Origin: Streptomyces sp. RPT161
GTDB lineage: Bacteria > Actinomycetota > Actinomycetes > Streptomycetales > Streptomycetaceae
Assembly (NCBI RefSeq): GCF_027533845.1
Contig: NZ_JAPZVN010000003.1
Location: 434,001-498,000 of the forward strand
Length of the DNA stretch: 64,000 nt
Direction: 5' to 3'
The position numbers and the translations under genes are program-made. Of this stretch, positions 10,712 through 25,731 are shown piece after piece. A model generated the notes under the pieces. That model saw only the letters and a program-made list of their open reading frames with translations. It did no database searches and was not told where the DNA came from. Every line of letters starts with the position of its first letter. Position 1 is the first letter of the stretch.

Positions 10712-11859
10712 GAGCTGTACGCGCTGTTCTCGTGGACGTAGTCGGCGGTGAGGTCGTTGGCCCAGATGACGGCGGAGTCGCCGCCCGCGGCCAGGTCGGC
10801 GATGATGTGCACCTCGCGGTAGCGCATGTCGACCAGTTCCCGGTCCTCGCCCACCGAGCCGTTCTTGCACACCCACACGCCGTTGATGGCGACGTTGAGG
10901 GCGTCCGGGTCGAACTCGGCGGAGGTGGTGCCGATCGCCGAGAGCACCCGGCCCCAGTTGGGGTCCTCGCCGTGGATGGCGCACTTGAGCAGGTTGTTGC
11001 GGGCGATGGAACGGCCGACCTCGACCGCGTCGTCCTCGCTCGCCGCGTTGGTCACCTCGATGCGGATGTCCTTGGAGGCGCCTTCCGCGTCGCCGATGAG
11101 CTGCCGGGCGAGATCCGCGCAGACCCGCTCGACGGCGGCGGCGAACTCCCCGTACGGCGGGGTGGTTTCGGAGGCGCCGGAGGCGAGCAGCAGCACGGTG
11201 TCGTTGGTGGACATGCAGCCGTCGGAGTCGACCCGGTCGAAGGTGGTACGGGTCGCGGCGCGCAGCGCCTTGTCCAGGGTGGGCGCGTCCACGTCGGCGT
11301 CGGTCGTCAGGACGACGAGCATGGTGGCCAGGCCCGGTGCGAGCATGCCCGCGCCCTTTGCCATTCCGCCGACCGTCCAGCCGTCGCCTTCCACGACCGA
11401 CGTCTTGTGCACGGTGTCGGTGGTCTTGATGGCGATGGCGGCCTTCTCCCCGCCGTGTGCGGAGAGTTCACCGGCCGCCTTCTCGACTCCCGGCAGCAGC
11501 TTGTCCATCGGCAGCCGCACGCCGATCAGTCCGGTGGAGGCGACGGCCACCTCACCCGCGCTCAACCCGAGCACCTCGGCGGCCTTCTCCGCGGTGGCGT
11601 GGGTGTCCTGGAAGCCCAGCGGTCCGGTACAGGCGTTGGCGCCACCGGAGTTGAGGACGACGGCGGAGACCGTGCCGCCCTTGAGTACCTGCTGGGACCA
11701 GAGCACCGGCGCGGCCTTGACCCGGTTGGCGGTGAAGACACCGGCCGCGGCCAGGCGCGGGCCGTTGTTGACGACGAGGGCGAGGTCGGGGTTCCCGTTC
11801 TCCTTGATCCCGGCGGCGATGCCCGCCGCGGTGAAGCCCTTGGCTGCGGTGACACTCAC
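10708..11859 (-). CDS. argJ: Ornithine acetyltransferase / N-acetylglutamate synthase
   Basis: ArgJ transfers the acetyl group from N-acetylornithine to glutamate, closing the acetyl cycle; bifunctional forms also use acetyl-CoA. The 383-residue precursor self-cleaves before the threonine in ATML; here that is T179 in GLATMLVVL, giving alpha and beta chains. The C-terminal half has the [16 protein letters not shown] and [11 protein letters not shown] motifs. I chose the GTG at 11859 because GGAG lies about 10 bases upstream and the family begins SVTAAKGF. The open frame extends further upstream but looks non-coding. It is separated from argC by about 79 bp and coupled to argB by ATGA. Confidence 0.96.
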   Translation of the reverse strand: MSVTAAKGFTAAGIAAGIKENGNPDLALVVNNGPRLAAAGVFTANRVKAAPVLWSQQVLKGGTVSAVVLNSGGANACTGPLGFQDTHATAEKAAEVLGLSAGEVAVASTGLIGVRLPMDKLLPGVEKAAGELSAHGGEKAAIAIKTTDTVHKTSVVEGDGWTVGGMAKGAGMLAPGLATMLVVLTTDADVDAPTLDKALRAATRTTFDRVDSDGCMSTNDTVLLLASGASETTPPYGEFAAAVERVCADLARQLIGDAEGASKDIRIEVTNAASEDDAVEVGRSIARNNLLKCAIHGEDPNWGRVLSAIGTTSAEFDPDALNVAINGVWVCKNGSVGEDRELVDMRYREVHIIADLAAGGDSAVIWANDLTADYVHENSAYSS

Positions 11860-11938
11860 TGCGCTTCTCCGTTCGCTTCTCCGCCCGCGAGGCGAAGGTT
11901 GAGGCAAGTCGTTGTCGGCGGCCCGGCGGCACGGCGGC

Positions 11939-13751
<1,813 letters not shown>

Positions 13752-13801
13752 CAGAAGCCCTCCTCGGCGACGGGTTCGCCAGTACGACCGCCGAACGCCG
13801 C

Positions 13802-13968
13802 GGTGACATCTATCGCGACAGTCACAGCAGAGTAGCGGTCACCACTCCCACCTGCGGGGTTTTCGTGGGAAGTGGCACGGGAGGCCGCTCGGGCAGGCTG
13901 CGCTGGGGGTAGGAGGTATCGGTCCGTACACAAACCCCTCACGGGCCAACCGAAGGGCTCAGTCACAG
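13802..13968 (+). repeat. Dispersed repeat, copy B (plus orientation), within a 367-bp gene-free stretch
   Basis: Block 1 is GGTGACATCTATCGCGACAG plus TCACA at 13802-13827. Block 2 is CTCACGGGCCAACCGAAGGG plus CTCAGTC at 13938-13968. Both match copy A in inverted orientation. Between them lies an imperfect hairpin (CCACTCCCAC at about 13841-13850 against GTGGGAAGTGG about 12 bases later). No convincing gene is seen between 13752 and 14118. The rest of the gap holds the promoter of the next gene. Confidence 0.6.
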
Positions 13969-14118
13969 CAGCGCGGTACGAGTGCCGGTGGGCCAGCCCG
14001 CGGCGCGGTCTCGGCCGCAGGGGCAGGAGCGCGGGGATAGGTCCCCGCGTCGGCTTCACCCCTCGGAATCCCGGCTCTCCCGAGCTGTCCCGCCGATCAT
14101 GGTTGATAGCCTCCCGGG

Positions 14119-14565
14119 ATGACTGCGACGTTCGACGAAGCCGTTCGCGCCCGGCTGCAAGCCCCCAACATCTGGTACGTCGGCACCGTGTTCGCCGACG
14201 GAGCACCACAGGTCAGCCCGATGTGGGTGGATCTGGAGGGAGAGGGGGAGCTGATGTTCAACACCTCGGTGGGTCGGGTGAAGGAGGAGAACCTGCGCCG
14301 CGACCCCCGCGTCTATCTCTCGCACGCGGACGCCACGGACCCCTTCGACCGAGTGCAGATCAGTGGTGTGGTGGCCCGCTTCATCGAGGGTGAGGAGGCG
14401 CACGAGCGGATGGACCAGTTGGCCCGCAAGTACCTGGGCAGCGAGCGCTTCGAGTGGCTCATGCCGGGGGAGCAGCGGGTCGCGGTGATCGTGCGCCCGG
14501 TCAAGGTGCGGCACATCGTCGGGGTGGAGCGGTTCCGGCCCGGCGGCCCCGTCCCCGCTCCCTGA
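14119..14565 (+). CDS. PPOX-class (pyridoxamine 5'-phosphate oxidase-like / F420-binding) protein
   Basis: This is a 148-residue split-barrel flavin or F420-binding protein. The sequence has IWYVGTVFADGAPQVSPMWVDLEGEGELMFNTS in the first third, the classic strand pair of this superfamily, then KEENLRRDPRV and the ISGVVARFIEG strand. Actinobacterial relatives often use F420 rather than FMN, but the cofactor cannot be decided here. A TAGCCT hexamer ends 6 bases before the ATG, so the mRNA may be leaderless; no ribosome site is visible. A strong hairpin follows the stop. Single-gene unit. Confidence 0.85.
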   Translation: MTATFDEAVRARLQAPNIWYVGTVFADGAPQVSPMWVDLEGEGELMFNTSVGRVKEENLRRDPRVYLSHADATDPFDRVQISGVVARFIEGEEAHERMDQLARKYLGSERFEWLMPGEQRVAVIVRPVKVRHIVGVERFRPGGPVPAP

Positions 14566-14580
14566 CATGCACCCCCCGAG

Positions 14581-14608
14581 GCCGTCCTGCCGCAGGACGG
14601 CAGGACGG
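14581..14608. terminator. Hairpin terminator after the PPOX gene
   Basis: GCCGTCCTG pairs with CAGGACGGC around a 3-base loop; an alternative 10-bp stem (CCGTCCTGCC/GGCAGGACGG) is also possible. It lies between the PPOX gene stop and the converging GNAT gene, so it could end transcription from both sides. No U-run is present, as is usual in Streptomyces. Confidence 0.6.
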
Positions 14609-14656
14609 TCGGCAGGTGCCACGCTGCTGACCTGCGCCGTGCCGGAGGGTCAGTCC

Positions 14657-15406
14657 TCACCGGCCCTGGTCGGCAGGGGCGTTGCCTAGGCGAACGCTGA
14701 GCTGGGCACCCAGTTCCTGGAAACCCAGAGCTGCAGCCACCCGCTGTGACGGATAGGGCCGTGCTCTCCACTGGGGCAGCAATCCGACATCAAGGGCATG
14801 GGCCACTGCTGCGGACGCCACGGTCCGGGCCAGGTGCCGTCCCCGGTAGTGCGGAGCAACCAGCACGCTCAGGTGGGCCACTGACCGCGGCCAGGACTGG
14901 TACCCGGCCGCGGCCACCACCTCGTCGCCCCGGCGCAGCGTGAACGCGGGAGAGGAGATGTCCGCCAGACCGCTCTCGCCTGCCTCCTCCTCCCCGGCCA
15001 GGGCCAGCAGTTCGGCCAGGTCGTCAGTAACGTGACCGACCGGCAACTGCTTGACCCCGGTAACTTCATGCGCAGGAAGAAAGCCGTCCCGGCCGACATA
15101 GAAGAGCGCAGCCGGCCCGAGGACATCGAGTACAGGCAGCACCACACGCAGACGAGCGACCTCGAAGAGCTCTTCGAGGGACAACCTCCGCGCGGCGTCG
15201 TCCATCATCCCGGCGGTCCGCACGCTCGGCGCGGTGACGATGGCGGCGTCACCGATCCGCACGACCCCGGTCCACGACGGCGGACACAACCGAGCCCCGG
15301 GCGCGACCACCACATTCACACCTCCCGACGGGCGGAAATCCACTGGTGTGCCCGCCAGCTCCGCCCACAGTTCCCGGGCGCGAGCGAGCAGGAGATCGTC
15401 AGCCAT
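14657..15406 (-). CDS. GNAT family N-acetyltransferase
   Basis: This is a 249-residue protein with a C-terminal GNAT domain (about residues 150-240). The acetyl-CoA loop is seen as LSVLVAPHYRGRHLARTVASAAVAHAL around 178-205, with the R/Q-x-x-G-x-G/A-like RGRHLA turn. The N-terminal 140 residues, with DFRPSGGVNVVVAPGARLCPPSW and LVVLPVLDVLGPAALFYVG-type segments, are a partner domain without a clear name. The substrate is unknown. Its 3' end faces the PPOX gene terminator, and it starts about 60 bp from the end of the UvrA-like gene on the same strand. Confidence 0.82.
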   Translation of the reverse strand: MADDLLLARARELWAELAGTPVDFRPSGGVNVVVAPGARLCPPSWTGVVRIGDAAIVTAPSVRTAGMMDDAARRLSLEELFEVARLRVVLPVLDVLGPAALFYVGRDGFLPAHEVTGVKQLPVGHVTDDLAELLALAGEEEAGESGLADISSPAFTLRRGDEVVAAAGYQSWPRSVAHLSVLVAPHYRGRHLARTVASAAVAHALDVGLLPQWRARPYPSQRVAAALGFQELGAQLSVRLGNAPADQGR

Positions 15407-15463
15407 GGCCGCATCCTGTCGGCTCCGTCAGCCGGAGCGCGACCGGATTCCGCGAGGTCTCGG

Positions 15464-17866
<2,403 letters not shown>

Positions 17867-18284
17867 CGTGTCTCCATAGGTGGGCGAGGCCGCCCTCGCG
17901 GCCTCTGTCTGCGTCGCCCGGCTCGATCTGACCAGCTTCGAGCAGTACGTCTGGTTCTCGGCGCGGTCGTGGCAACGGTAGCTGGCCACCCGACCGGTGG
18001 TGCCGGCCGGGGCGCCGGACCGACCATCCCCGTCGGGCATGGGCTCGCGGTCGTGCGGGCGGCGCACATCGCGTCCGGCCCGCGTCGAGGAAGTGGCCGT
18101 GCGCGACCGCGCCAGCGGTGGCAGCCGCCAGCGGGCGCGGCGCGCGATCGTCTGGAACATGACGCGGGCCAGGCGGCGCTTCGCGCCGCTCGTGGCGTGC
18201 GCCGACTCGTCCCCCAGGTACGCCTCGATCCCCGCTCGGGGCGTTTGCCCCCGCGGTCCACCCGGACCCTGCGGCGGGCGGTGC
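17867..18284. other. 418-bp gap with open minus frame, no supported gene
   Basis: The minus frame of the UvrA-like gene stays open upstream through this gap. Part of it (about 18110-18240) reads protein-like, with GIEAYLGDESAHATSGAKRRL and MFQTIARRARWRLPPL. There is no start with a ribosome site and I cannot name a family. It may be the decayed 3' end of a lost gene or chance high-GC open frame. The UvrA-like promoter must lie in the last part. Confidence 0.3.
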
Positions 18285-18701
18285 TTACCGCTTGCGGGGC
18301 TGGTTGAAGCGGAGCATGTTGCCGGCCGGGTCGCGGAAGGCGCAGTCGCGGACGCCGTAGGGCTGGTCGATCGGCTCCTGCAGCACCTCACCACCGGCGG
18401 CCCGGATGCGTTCGAAGGTGGCGTCGCAGTCGTCGGTGGAGAAGATCACGCCGCGCAGCATGCCCTTGGCCAGCAGTTCCGCCATCGCCTGCTTGTCGGC
18501 CGGCGAGGCGTTGGGGTTGGCCAGCGGCGGTTCGAGGACGATCTCCACGTCCGGCTGCGCGGGCGAGCCGACGGTCACCCAGCGCATCCCCTCGAAGGCG
18601 ACGTCGTTGCGCACCTCCATGCCGAGGATGTCGCGGTAGAAGGCGAGCGCCTTGTCATGGTCGTCGACTGCGATGAAGCACTGTGCGAGCTTGATGGTCA
18701 T
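18285..18701 (-). CDS. VOC superfamily (glyoxalase/bleomycin-resistance-like) protein
   Basis: This is a 138-residue vicinal-oxygen-chelate fold protein. It has the opening [30 protein letters not shown], a beta-alpha-beta repeat, and the closing [19 protein letters not shown] that supplies the metal/active-site strand. The substrate is unknown; relatives range from dioxygenases to antibiotic-binding proteins. It starts 10 bp after the AraC regulator stop, so the two form an operon, and the VOC protein may be the target or sensor of that regulator. Its neighbour, the UvrA-like ATPase, is compatible with a small-molecule or drug response, which is inference. Confidence 0.88.
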   Translation of the reverse strand: MTIKLAQCFIAVDDHDKALAFYRDILGMEVRNDVAFEGMRWVTVGSPAQPDVEIVLEPPLANPNASPADKQAMAELLAKGMLRGVIFSTDDCDATFERIRAAGGEVLQEPIDQPYGVRDCAFRDPAGNMLRFNQPRKR

Positions 18702-18711
18702 GCCTCCGACG

Positions 18712-19149
18712 CTACGAGGCGGCGGCGGATTCCGCTTCTTCGATCCTGACCGGTTGGCCGGTCCTGACCGGTCGCGTGAGGATCTTGGCGACGCACGCCG
18801 GGATCGCGGCGCCCGCCTCGTGGCGGCGGGCCCGGTAGGCGCTGGGGCTCTCGCCGACCAGTTCGGTGAAGCGCGAGCTGAACGACCCCAGCGAGGTGCA
18901 CCCGACCGCGAAGCAGACCTCCGTCACGCTCATGTCGCCCCGCCGCAGCAACGCCTTCGCCCGCTCGACGCGGCGGGTCATCAGATAGCTGTAGGGCGTC
19001 TCCCCGAAGGCGGCGCGGAAGCTGCGGGAGAAGTGCCCGGGTGACATGAGCGCGACGTTCGCCAGCGCCGGAACGTCCAGTGGCCGCGCGTAGTCGCGGT
19101 CCATCACGTCCCGGGCGCGGCGCAGCCGTACCAGGTCCTCCAGGTTCAT
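18712..19149 (-). CDS. AraC-family transcriptional regulator (DNA-binding domain only)
   Basis: This is a 146-residue regulator made almost entirely of an AraC double helix-turn-helix. HTH1 is around [26 protein letters not shown] (residues 24-50) and HTH2 around [34 protein letters not shown] (73-106). No sensor domain is present, only a 40-residue C-terminal tail. The start is uncertain between ATGs at 19149, 19161 and 19188; none has a clear ribosome site. I took the one that begins [14 protein letters not shown], the usual opening of the family. It lies directly upstream of the VOC gene in the same direction. Confidence 0.85.
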   Translation of the reverse strand: MNLEDLVRLRRARDVMDRDYARPLDVPALANVALMSPGHFSRSFRAAFGETPYSYLMTRRVERAKALLRRGDMSVTEVCFAVGCTSLGSFSSRFTELVGESPSAYRARRHEAGAAIPACVAKILTRPVRTGQPVRIEEAESAAAS

Positions 19150-19358
19150 GCGCACCAGCATCGCACGTCGGCGGCCGGTCCTCGGCACGACCGGAACCCG
19201 ATGGCGCGAAGCCGGGTCGCGGCGCCGCGGCGCGTAGCCGGTCGAGGCACCGTGTGACCGCCTCCACGACTTCCGGCGCGGCCTGCCGCCTTGGTGGCCA
19301 CGGGCTGCTCCAGGACCCCGCGCTGTCCGCCTCGGGTGACCTCCTGGCTGAGACCCGG

Positions 19359-19389
19359 CCGCCCCGGCTGGCGAGGCCAGCCGGGGCGG
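19359..19389. terminator. 14-bp perfect hairpin terminator after idh
   Basis: CCGCCCCGGCTGGC pairs perfectly with GCCAGCCGGGGCGG around a GAG loop, about 40 bp past the idh stop on the minus strand. The surrounding gap (19150-19428) holds no supported gene. Confidence 0.75.
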
Positions 19390-19428
19390 AACAGGGGGTT
19401 GCGCGGGGCGGCGGGCCGCCCCGGCGGA

Positions 19429-21916
<2,488 letters not shown>

Positions 21917-22621
21917 GTGACATCCCGGATACAGCGCCGCACCATGCTCGGACTCCTCGCGGCAGGCGCTGCCGCACCGGCACTGGGCGCCTGCGCGAAG
22001 GGCGGACACGCGTCGGACCCCACCGTCAGCACGGCGTCGACGGCACAGGTCGGTAGCGGAGGGCCGGACATGCTCATGATCATCCGGCACGCGGAGAAGC
22101 CCACCGGCTCCGGAGCCCCGTACGGGGTGACCGAGGCCGGCGAGAAGGACGACAAGTCGCTCACCATCCAGGGCTGGTCCCGCGCGGGCGCGCTGATCGG
22201 GTTGTTCGACCCGCGGGACGGTGACGGCCACCCCGCGCCGCCGCGCCCCGGCCTGGCCCGCCCGACCCGGATCTTCGCCGCCGACCCTTCCAGCGGTGGC
22301 AGCAAGCGCCCCAAGGAGACGGTCACCCCGCTCGCCGCCGCCCTGGGCACCTCGCTCGACCTGCGGTTCGCCAAGGGCCAGGAGGCCGCGCTGGCCGCCG
22401 CCCTGCGCAGCACCTCCGGGCCGACGCTGGTGGCCTGGGAGCACCAGAGCGTCGCGGCGATCATCGCCCATCTGGGACCGGTCACCCCGAAGCCGCCGGC
22501 GTCCTGGCCGGGGTCCCGGTTCGACGTGGTCTACGTCTTCAACCGGCACGGCGACGGCTGGAACTTCAGCCAGGTGCCGCAGCTGCTGCTCGCGGGCGAC
22601 TCCCCGCATCCGATCGCCTGA
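21917..22621 (+). CDS. Exported lipoprotein of the histidine phosphatase superfamily
   Basis: This is a 234-residue protein. The N-terminus has a twin-arginine-like stretch (RIQRRTMLG), a hydrophobic core and lipobox ALGAC with C26, so it should be a membrane-anchored lipoprotein outside the cell. The phosphatase core begins MLMIIRHAEKP with R57/H58, the phospho-histidine RHG-like motif, and a second His in AWEHQSVAAI near 175. The phosphohistidine step is family knowledge; the substrate is unknown. The start is GTG at 21917 with GGAAGG upstream. It stands alone before a DUF1918 gene. Confidence 0.85.
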   Translation: MTSRIQRRTMLGLLAAGAAAPALGACAKGGHASDPTVSTASTAQVGSGGPDMLMIIRHAEKPTGSGAPYGVTEAGEKDDKSLTIQGWSRAGALIGLFDPRDGDGHPAPPRPGLARPTRIFAADPSSGGSKRPKETVTPLAAALGTSLDLRFAKGQEAALAAALRSTSGPTLVAWEHQSVAAIIAHLGPVTPKPPASWPGSRFDVVYVFNRHGDGWNFSQVPQLLLAGDSPHPIA

Positions 22622-22699
22622 GCGGGTGCGTCCGGGCCGTACCCGAATAGACTTGGCACATCCGCGCTAGGGAATTCATCACCGGCCGGGAGGTCAGCT

Positions 22700-22906
22700 A
22701 TGCACGCGGACAAAGGCGACAAGATCCTGGTGCACGGCAGGACCGTGGGCCACCATGACCGGATGGCCGAGGTCATCGAGGTGCTGGGCGAGAAGGGCGA
22801 CCCTCCCTACCGGGTGCGGTTCGAGGACGACGGGCACGAGTGCCTGATGTCGCCCGGGCCCGACTCGGTGGTACGGCACCTCAAGTCCCCGCCCACCGCG
22901 CACTGA
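22700..22906 (+). CDS. DUF1918 domain protein
   Basis: This is a 68-residue small cytoplasmic protein of the DUF1918 family, function unknown. Readable features are GDKILVHGRTVGHHDRMAEVIEVLG (an SH3-like barrel start) and YRVRFEDDGHECLMSPGPDSVV. It starts at ATG 22700 behind GGGAGG. The stop is 3 bp from the stop of the converging glycosidase gene, so their transcripts end against each other. Confidence 0.88.
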   Translation: MHADKGDKILVHGRTVGHHDRMAEVIEVLGEKGDPPYRVRFEDDGHECLMSPGPDSVVRHLKSPPTAH

Positions 22907-22909
22907 CCC

Positions 22910-24133
22910 TCAGCGAGGCGGCCTGGCCCGGGTCGGATAGTGGTCGGCGACCACCCGGGCCATCGCGCCGGACGGGTCGGCGATCACATCCCTCGCCGAG
23001 AAGTAGACGTTCCCCAGCACCTGCGGCCACGACCGGTCGAAGGCGAGGTGCCGGCTGAGTTCGCCCGGGTTCTGCCAGGCGGCGGGCTGGCCGGGTGCCT
23101 CCTGCCTGTAGAGCGCCTCCCCGATGTAGAGGTGGACCCCGGTGCCGTCCACGGCATCGGACCACCAGGGGACGAGTTTGGCGTAGTCGGCGGCGGCCAG
23201 GCCGATGTTCCAGTACAGCTGCGGGCAGACGTAGTCCAGCCAGCCCCTGCGCACCCAGCCGCGCGAGTCGGCGTAGAGGTCGTCATAGCTCTGGATCCCG
23301 GCCGCGGTCCGTGAACCGCGCGGATCCGCCGAATCGTTCCGCCACACCCCGAACGGGCTGATGCCGAACCGCGCGCCCGGTCGAAGCCGCTTGATCCGGG
23401 CGGCCGTCTCCCATACCAGCAGGTCCACGTTGTGCCGCCGCCAGGCGGCCCGGTCCGGGAAGCCGCTGCCGTACGCCTGGTACGCGTCCGCGTCGTCGAA
23501 CTCCTCACCCGCCACCGGGTACGGGTAGAAGTAGTCGTCGAAGTGCAGGCCGTCCACCGGGTAGCGGCGCACCGCGTCCAGCATCGCCTCCCGGACGAAG
23601 CCGCGTACCGCGGGCAGCCCAGGGTTGTAGTAGAGCTGCCCGCCGTACTCGACCACCCAGTCGGGGTGCCGCCGCGCCGGATGCCCCGGCGCCAGCATGC
23701 CGGGATCGGGCTGCACCGAGACCCGGTACGGGTTGCACCAGGCGTGCAGCTCAAGCCCCCGGCGGTGGGCTTCGCGCACCGCGTGGCCGAGCGGATCCCA
23801 ACCGGGGTCCCGGCCCTGGGTACCGGTGAGGTACCGCGACCAGGGCTCGTAGCGGGACGGCCAGAAGGCGTCGGCGGCCGGTCGCACCTGGAGCAGTACC
23901 GCGTTGAGCCGCCGGTCGACGGCGCTGTCGAGCAGCGCCAGCAGCTCGGCCCGCTGCTCGGGTACGCCGAGGCCGGGCGCCGAGGGCCAGTCGAGGTTGG
24001 CGACGGTGGCCGCCCACATCCCGCGGAACTGCTCGGGCAGCCGCTCCCGGGCGGCGGCGGGCCCGCCGCCCAGCGCACCGGTCAGCGCGCCCACGGCCGC
24101 CGCGGTGAAGTTCCTTCGGCTGATCGGCTCCAT
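22910..24133 (-). CDS. Tat-exported glycoside-hydrolase-like protein (GHL10 / YngK family)
   Basis: This is a 407-residue exported TIM-barrel hydrolase. The N-terminus MEPISRRNFTAAAVGALTGALG has a twin-arginine SRRNF motif, so export is by Tat. The catalytic domain begins EQFRGMWAATVANLDWPS and includes ELHAWCNPYRVS, PVDGLHFDDYFYPYP with acidic residues, RFGISPFGVWRND and WLDYVCPQLYWNIG, the conserved blocks of the GHL10/YngK family. Relatives act on peptidoglycan or other glycans, but the substrate is not shown here. ATG 24133 is chosen over the upstream frame because the Tat motif follows directly and GGGG precedes. Confidence 0.88.
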   Translation of the reverse strand: MEPISRRNFTAAAVGALTGALGGGPAAARERLPEQFRGMWAATVANLDWPSAPGLGVPEQRAELLALLDSAVDRRLNAVLLQVRPAADAFWPSRYEPWSRYLTGTQGRDPGWDPLGHAVREAHRRGLELHAWCNPYRVSVQPDPGMLAPGHPARRHPDWVVEYGGQLYYNPGLPAVRGFVREAMLDAVRRYPVDGLHFDDYFYPYPVAGEEFDDADAYQAYGSGFPDRAAWRRHNVDLLVWETAARIKRLRPGARFGISPFGVWRNDSADPRGSRTAAGIQSYDDLYADSRGWVRRGWLDYVCPQLYWNIGLAAADYAKLVPWWSDAVDGTGVHLYIGEALYRQEAPGQPAAWQNPGELSRHLAFDRSWPQVLGNVYFSARDVIADPSGAMARVVADHYPTRARPPR

Positions 24134-24240
24134 CACATCCCCTGACGACTCGTCAGATACTGGTCTGCCGATGATGTGCACGCGGCGCGCTCCTGGGCAA
24201 CCCGTCAGGGCCACGGCGCGTCGCCGCTACGATCGACGGC

Positions 24241-24675
24241 GTGTCCCATCCCGTACCCGATGTGCTCGCCTACCTGGAAGGCCGATGGCGGGTGACGCGT
24301 ACGGTCCGTGACCTCGGCAGCGGGGAGACCGGCTCCTTCGACGGGAGTTGCGAGTTCCGCCGGCAGCGCCCGGGCGGAGTGCTGCTGCACACCGAGGAGG
24401 GCCGGTTCACCTGGGGCGGCGTGACCCGGCCCGCCTACCGCGGCCACCGCTTCGAACCGGTCGGCGACGGCACGTGCGAGGTCCGGTTCACCGACGGCCG
24501 TCCGTTCCACCACCTCGACCTGCGCACCGGGCGCTGGGCGGCGCACCATCCCTGCGCCTCGGACGGCTACCTCGCTCAGTACACGGTGAGCGGTCAGGAC
24601 CGCTGGCAGGTGGTGTGGCGGGTGACCGGACCGCACAAGGACCTGCTCATGATCACCGTCCACGACCGGCTCTGA
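24241..24675 (+). CDS. DUF6314 family protein
   Basis: This is a 144-residue cytoplasmic protein. It opens VLAYLEGRWRVTRTVRDLGSG and has GRFTWGGVTRPAYRGHRF and WQVVWRVTGPHKDL, a lipocalin-like beta barrel layout seen in DUF6314. Function unknown. The GTG start at 24241 is at the likely transcript start; no ribosome site is clear. Divergent from the glycosidase gene by 107 bp. Confidence 0.75.
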   Translation: MSHPVPDVLAYLEGRWRVTRTVRDLGSGETGSFDGSCEFRRQRPGGVLLHTEEGRFTWGGVTRPAYRGHRFEPVGDGTCEVRFTDGRPFHHLDLRTGRWAAHHPCASDGYLAQYTVSGQDRWQVVWRVTGPHKDLLMITVHDRL

Positions 24676-24784
24676 AGGGCCCCGCGCACCCGGTGTAAGG
24701 TCGCGAAGTGGCGCGGGTCGACGGGGACCGGCCGCCCGCCGCCCGCGATCCGGGGGGCGACATGCGAACACGAGAGGCTGCACG

Positions 24785-25645
24785 GTGGGCGACATCCAGT
24801 TGGTCGGGGTAGTGGGCTGCGGTCAGATGGGCGCGGGTATCGCCGAGGTCTGCGCCAGGGCGGGGCTGGACGTACGAGTCGCCGAGACCAACGGTGAGGC
24901 GCTGGAGCTCGGCCGGACCCGGCTGGCGAACTCCCTCGGCCGGGCGGCCGAACGCGGCAAGATCACCGAGGCGGAGCGGGACGCCACACTGGACCGCCTC
25001 ACCTTCACCACCGACCTCGGCGAGTTCGCCGACCGCGACCTGGTGATCGAGGCGGTGGTGGAGAACGAGCAGGTGAAGACCGAGATCTTCCAGGTGCTCG
25101 ACCAGGTGGTGACCCGGCCGGACGCCATCCTCGCCTCCAACACCTCCTCCATCCCCCTGGTGAAGCTGGCCGTCGCCACCTCGCGCCCCGACCATGTGCT
25201 GGGCATCCACTTCTTCAACCCGGCGCCGGTGCAGAAGCTGGTCGAGCTGATCCCGGCGCTGACCACCGGTGAGCAGACGCTGCTGCGTACCGAGAAGCTG
25301 GTCACCGACGTGCTGGGCAAGCACGCCATCCGCGCCCAGGACCGGTCCGGGTTCGTGGTGAACGCGCTGCTGGTGCCGTATCTGCTCTCCGCGATCCGGA
25401 TGTTCGAGTCCGGCATCGCCACCCGCGAGGACATCGACAACGGCATGGAGCTGGGCTGCGCCCACCCGATGGGACCGCTCAAGCTCTCCGACCTGATCGG
25501 CCTGGACACCATCGCGGCGATCGCGGACTCGATGTACGCCGAGTACAAGGAGCCGCTGTACGCCTCGCCGCCGCTGCTCCAGCGCATGGTCGACGCGGGC
25601 CGCCTCGGCCGCAAGAGCGGCCACGGCTTCTACGACTACGCGTAA
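24785..25645 (+). CDS. 3-hydroxybutyryl-CoA dehydrogenase
   Basis: This enzyme oxidises or reduces 3-hydroxyacyl-CoA with NAD(P), in butyrate/PHB or fatty acid metabolism. The 286 residues have the dinucleotide motif GCGQMGAG at 11-18, LVIEAVVENEQVK near 86-98, SNTSSIPL near 118-125 and H142 in GIHFFNPAP of the catalytic pair. The C-terminal dimer domain contains HPMGPLKLSDLIGLDT. Start GTG 24785. Length is standard for the stand-alone enzyme (HbdA/FadB2-like). Single gene followed by a very strong hairpin. Confidence 0.94.
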   Translation: MGDIQLVGVVGCGQMGAGIAEVCARAGLDVRVAETNGEALELGRTRLANSLGRAAERGKITEAERDATLDRLTFTTDLGEFADRDLVIEAVVENEQVKTEIFQVLDQVVTRPDAILASNTSSIPLVKLAVATSRPDHVLGIHFFNPAPVQKLVELIPALTTGEQTLLRTEKLVTDVLGKHAIRAQDRSGFVVNALLVPYLLSAIRMFESGIATREDIDNGMELGCAHPMGPLKLSDLIGLDTIAAIADSMYAEYKEPLYASPPLLQRMVDAGRLGRKSGHGFYDYA

Positions 25646-25679
25646 CCCGCGCTCTTCCGGGGCTTGGCGACAAGCCCGA

Positions 25680-25726
25680 ACGACCGAGGGCCGGTCCGGC
25701 GAATCGCCGGACCGGCCCTCGGTCGT
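25680..25726. terminator. Perfect 22-bp bidirectional hairpin between hbd and pheT
   Basis: Bases 25680-25701 pair perfectly with 25705-25726 around an AAT loop; the stem reads ACGACCGAGGGCCGGTCCGG and so on. It lies between two convergent genes and should stop both. Confidence 0.9.
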
Positions 25727-25731
25727 CACGG

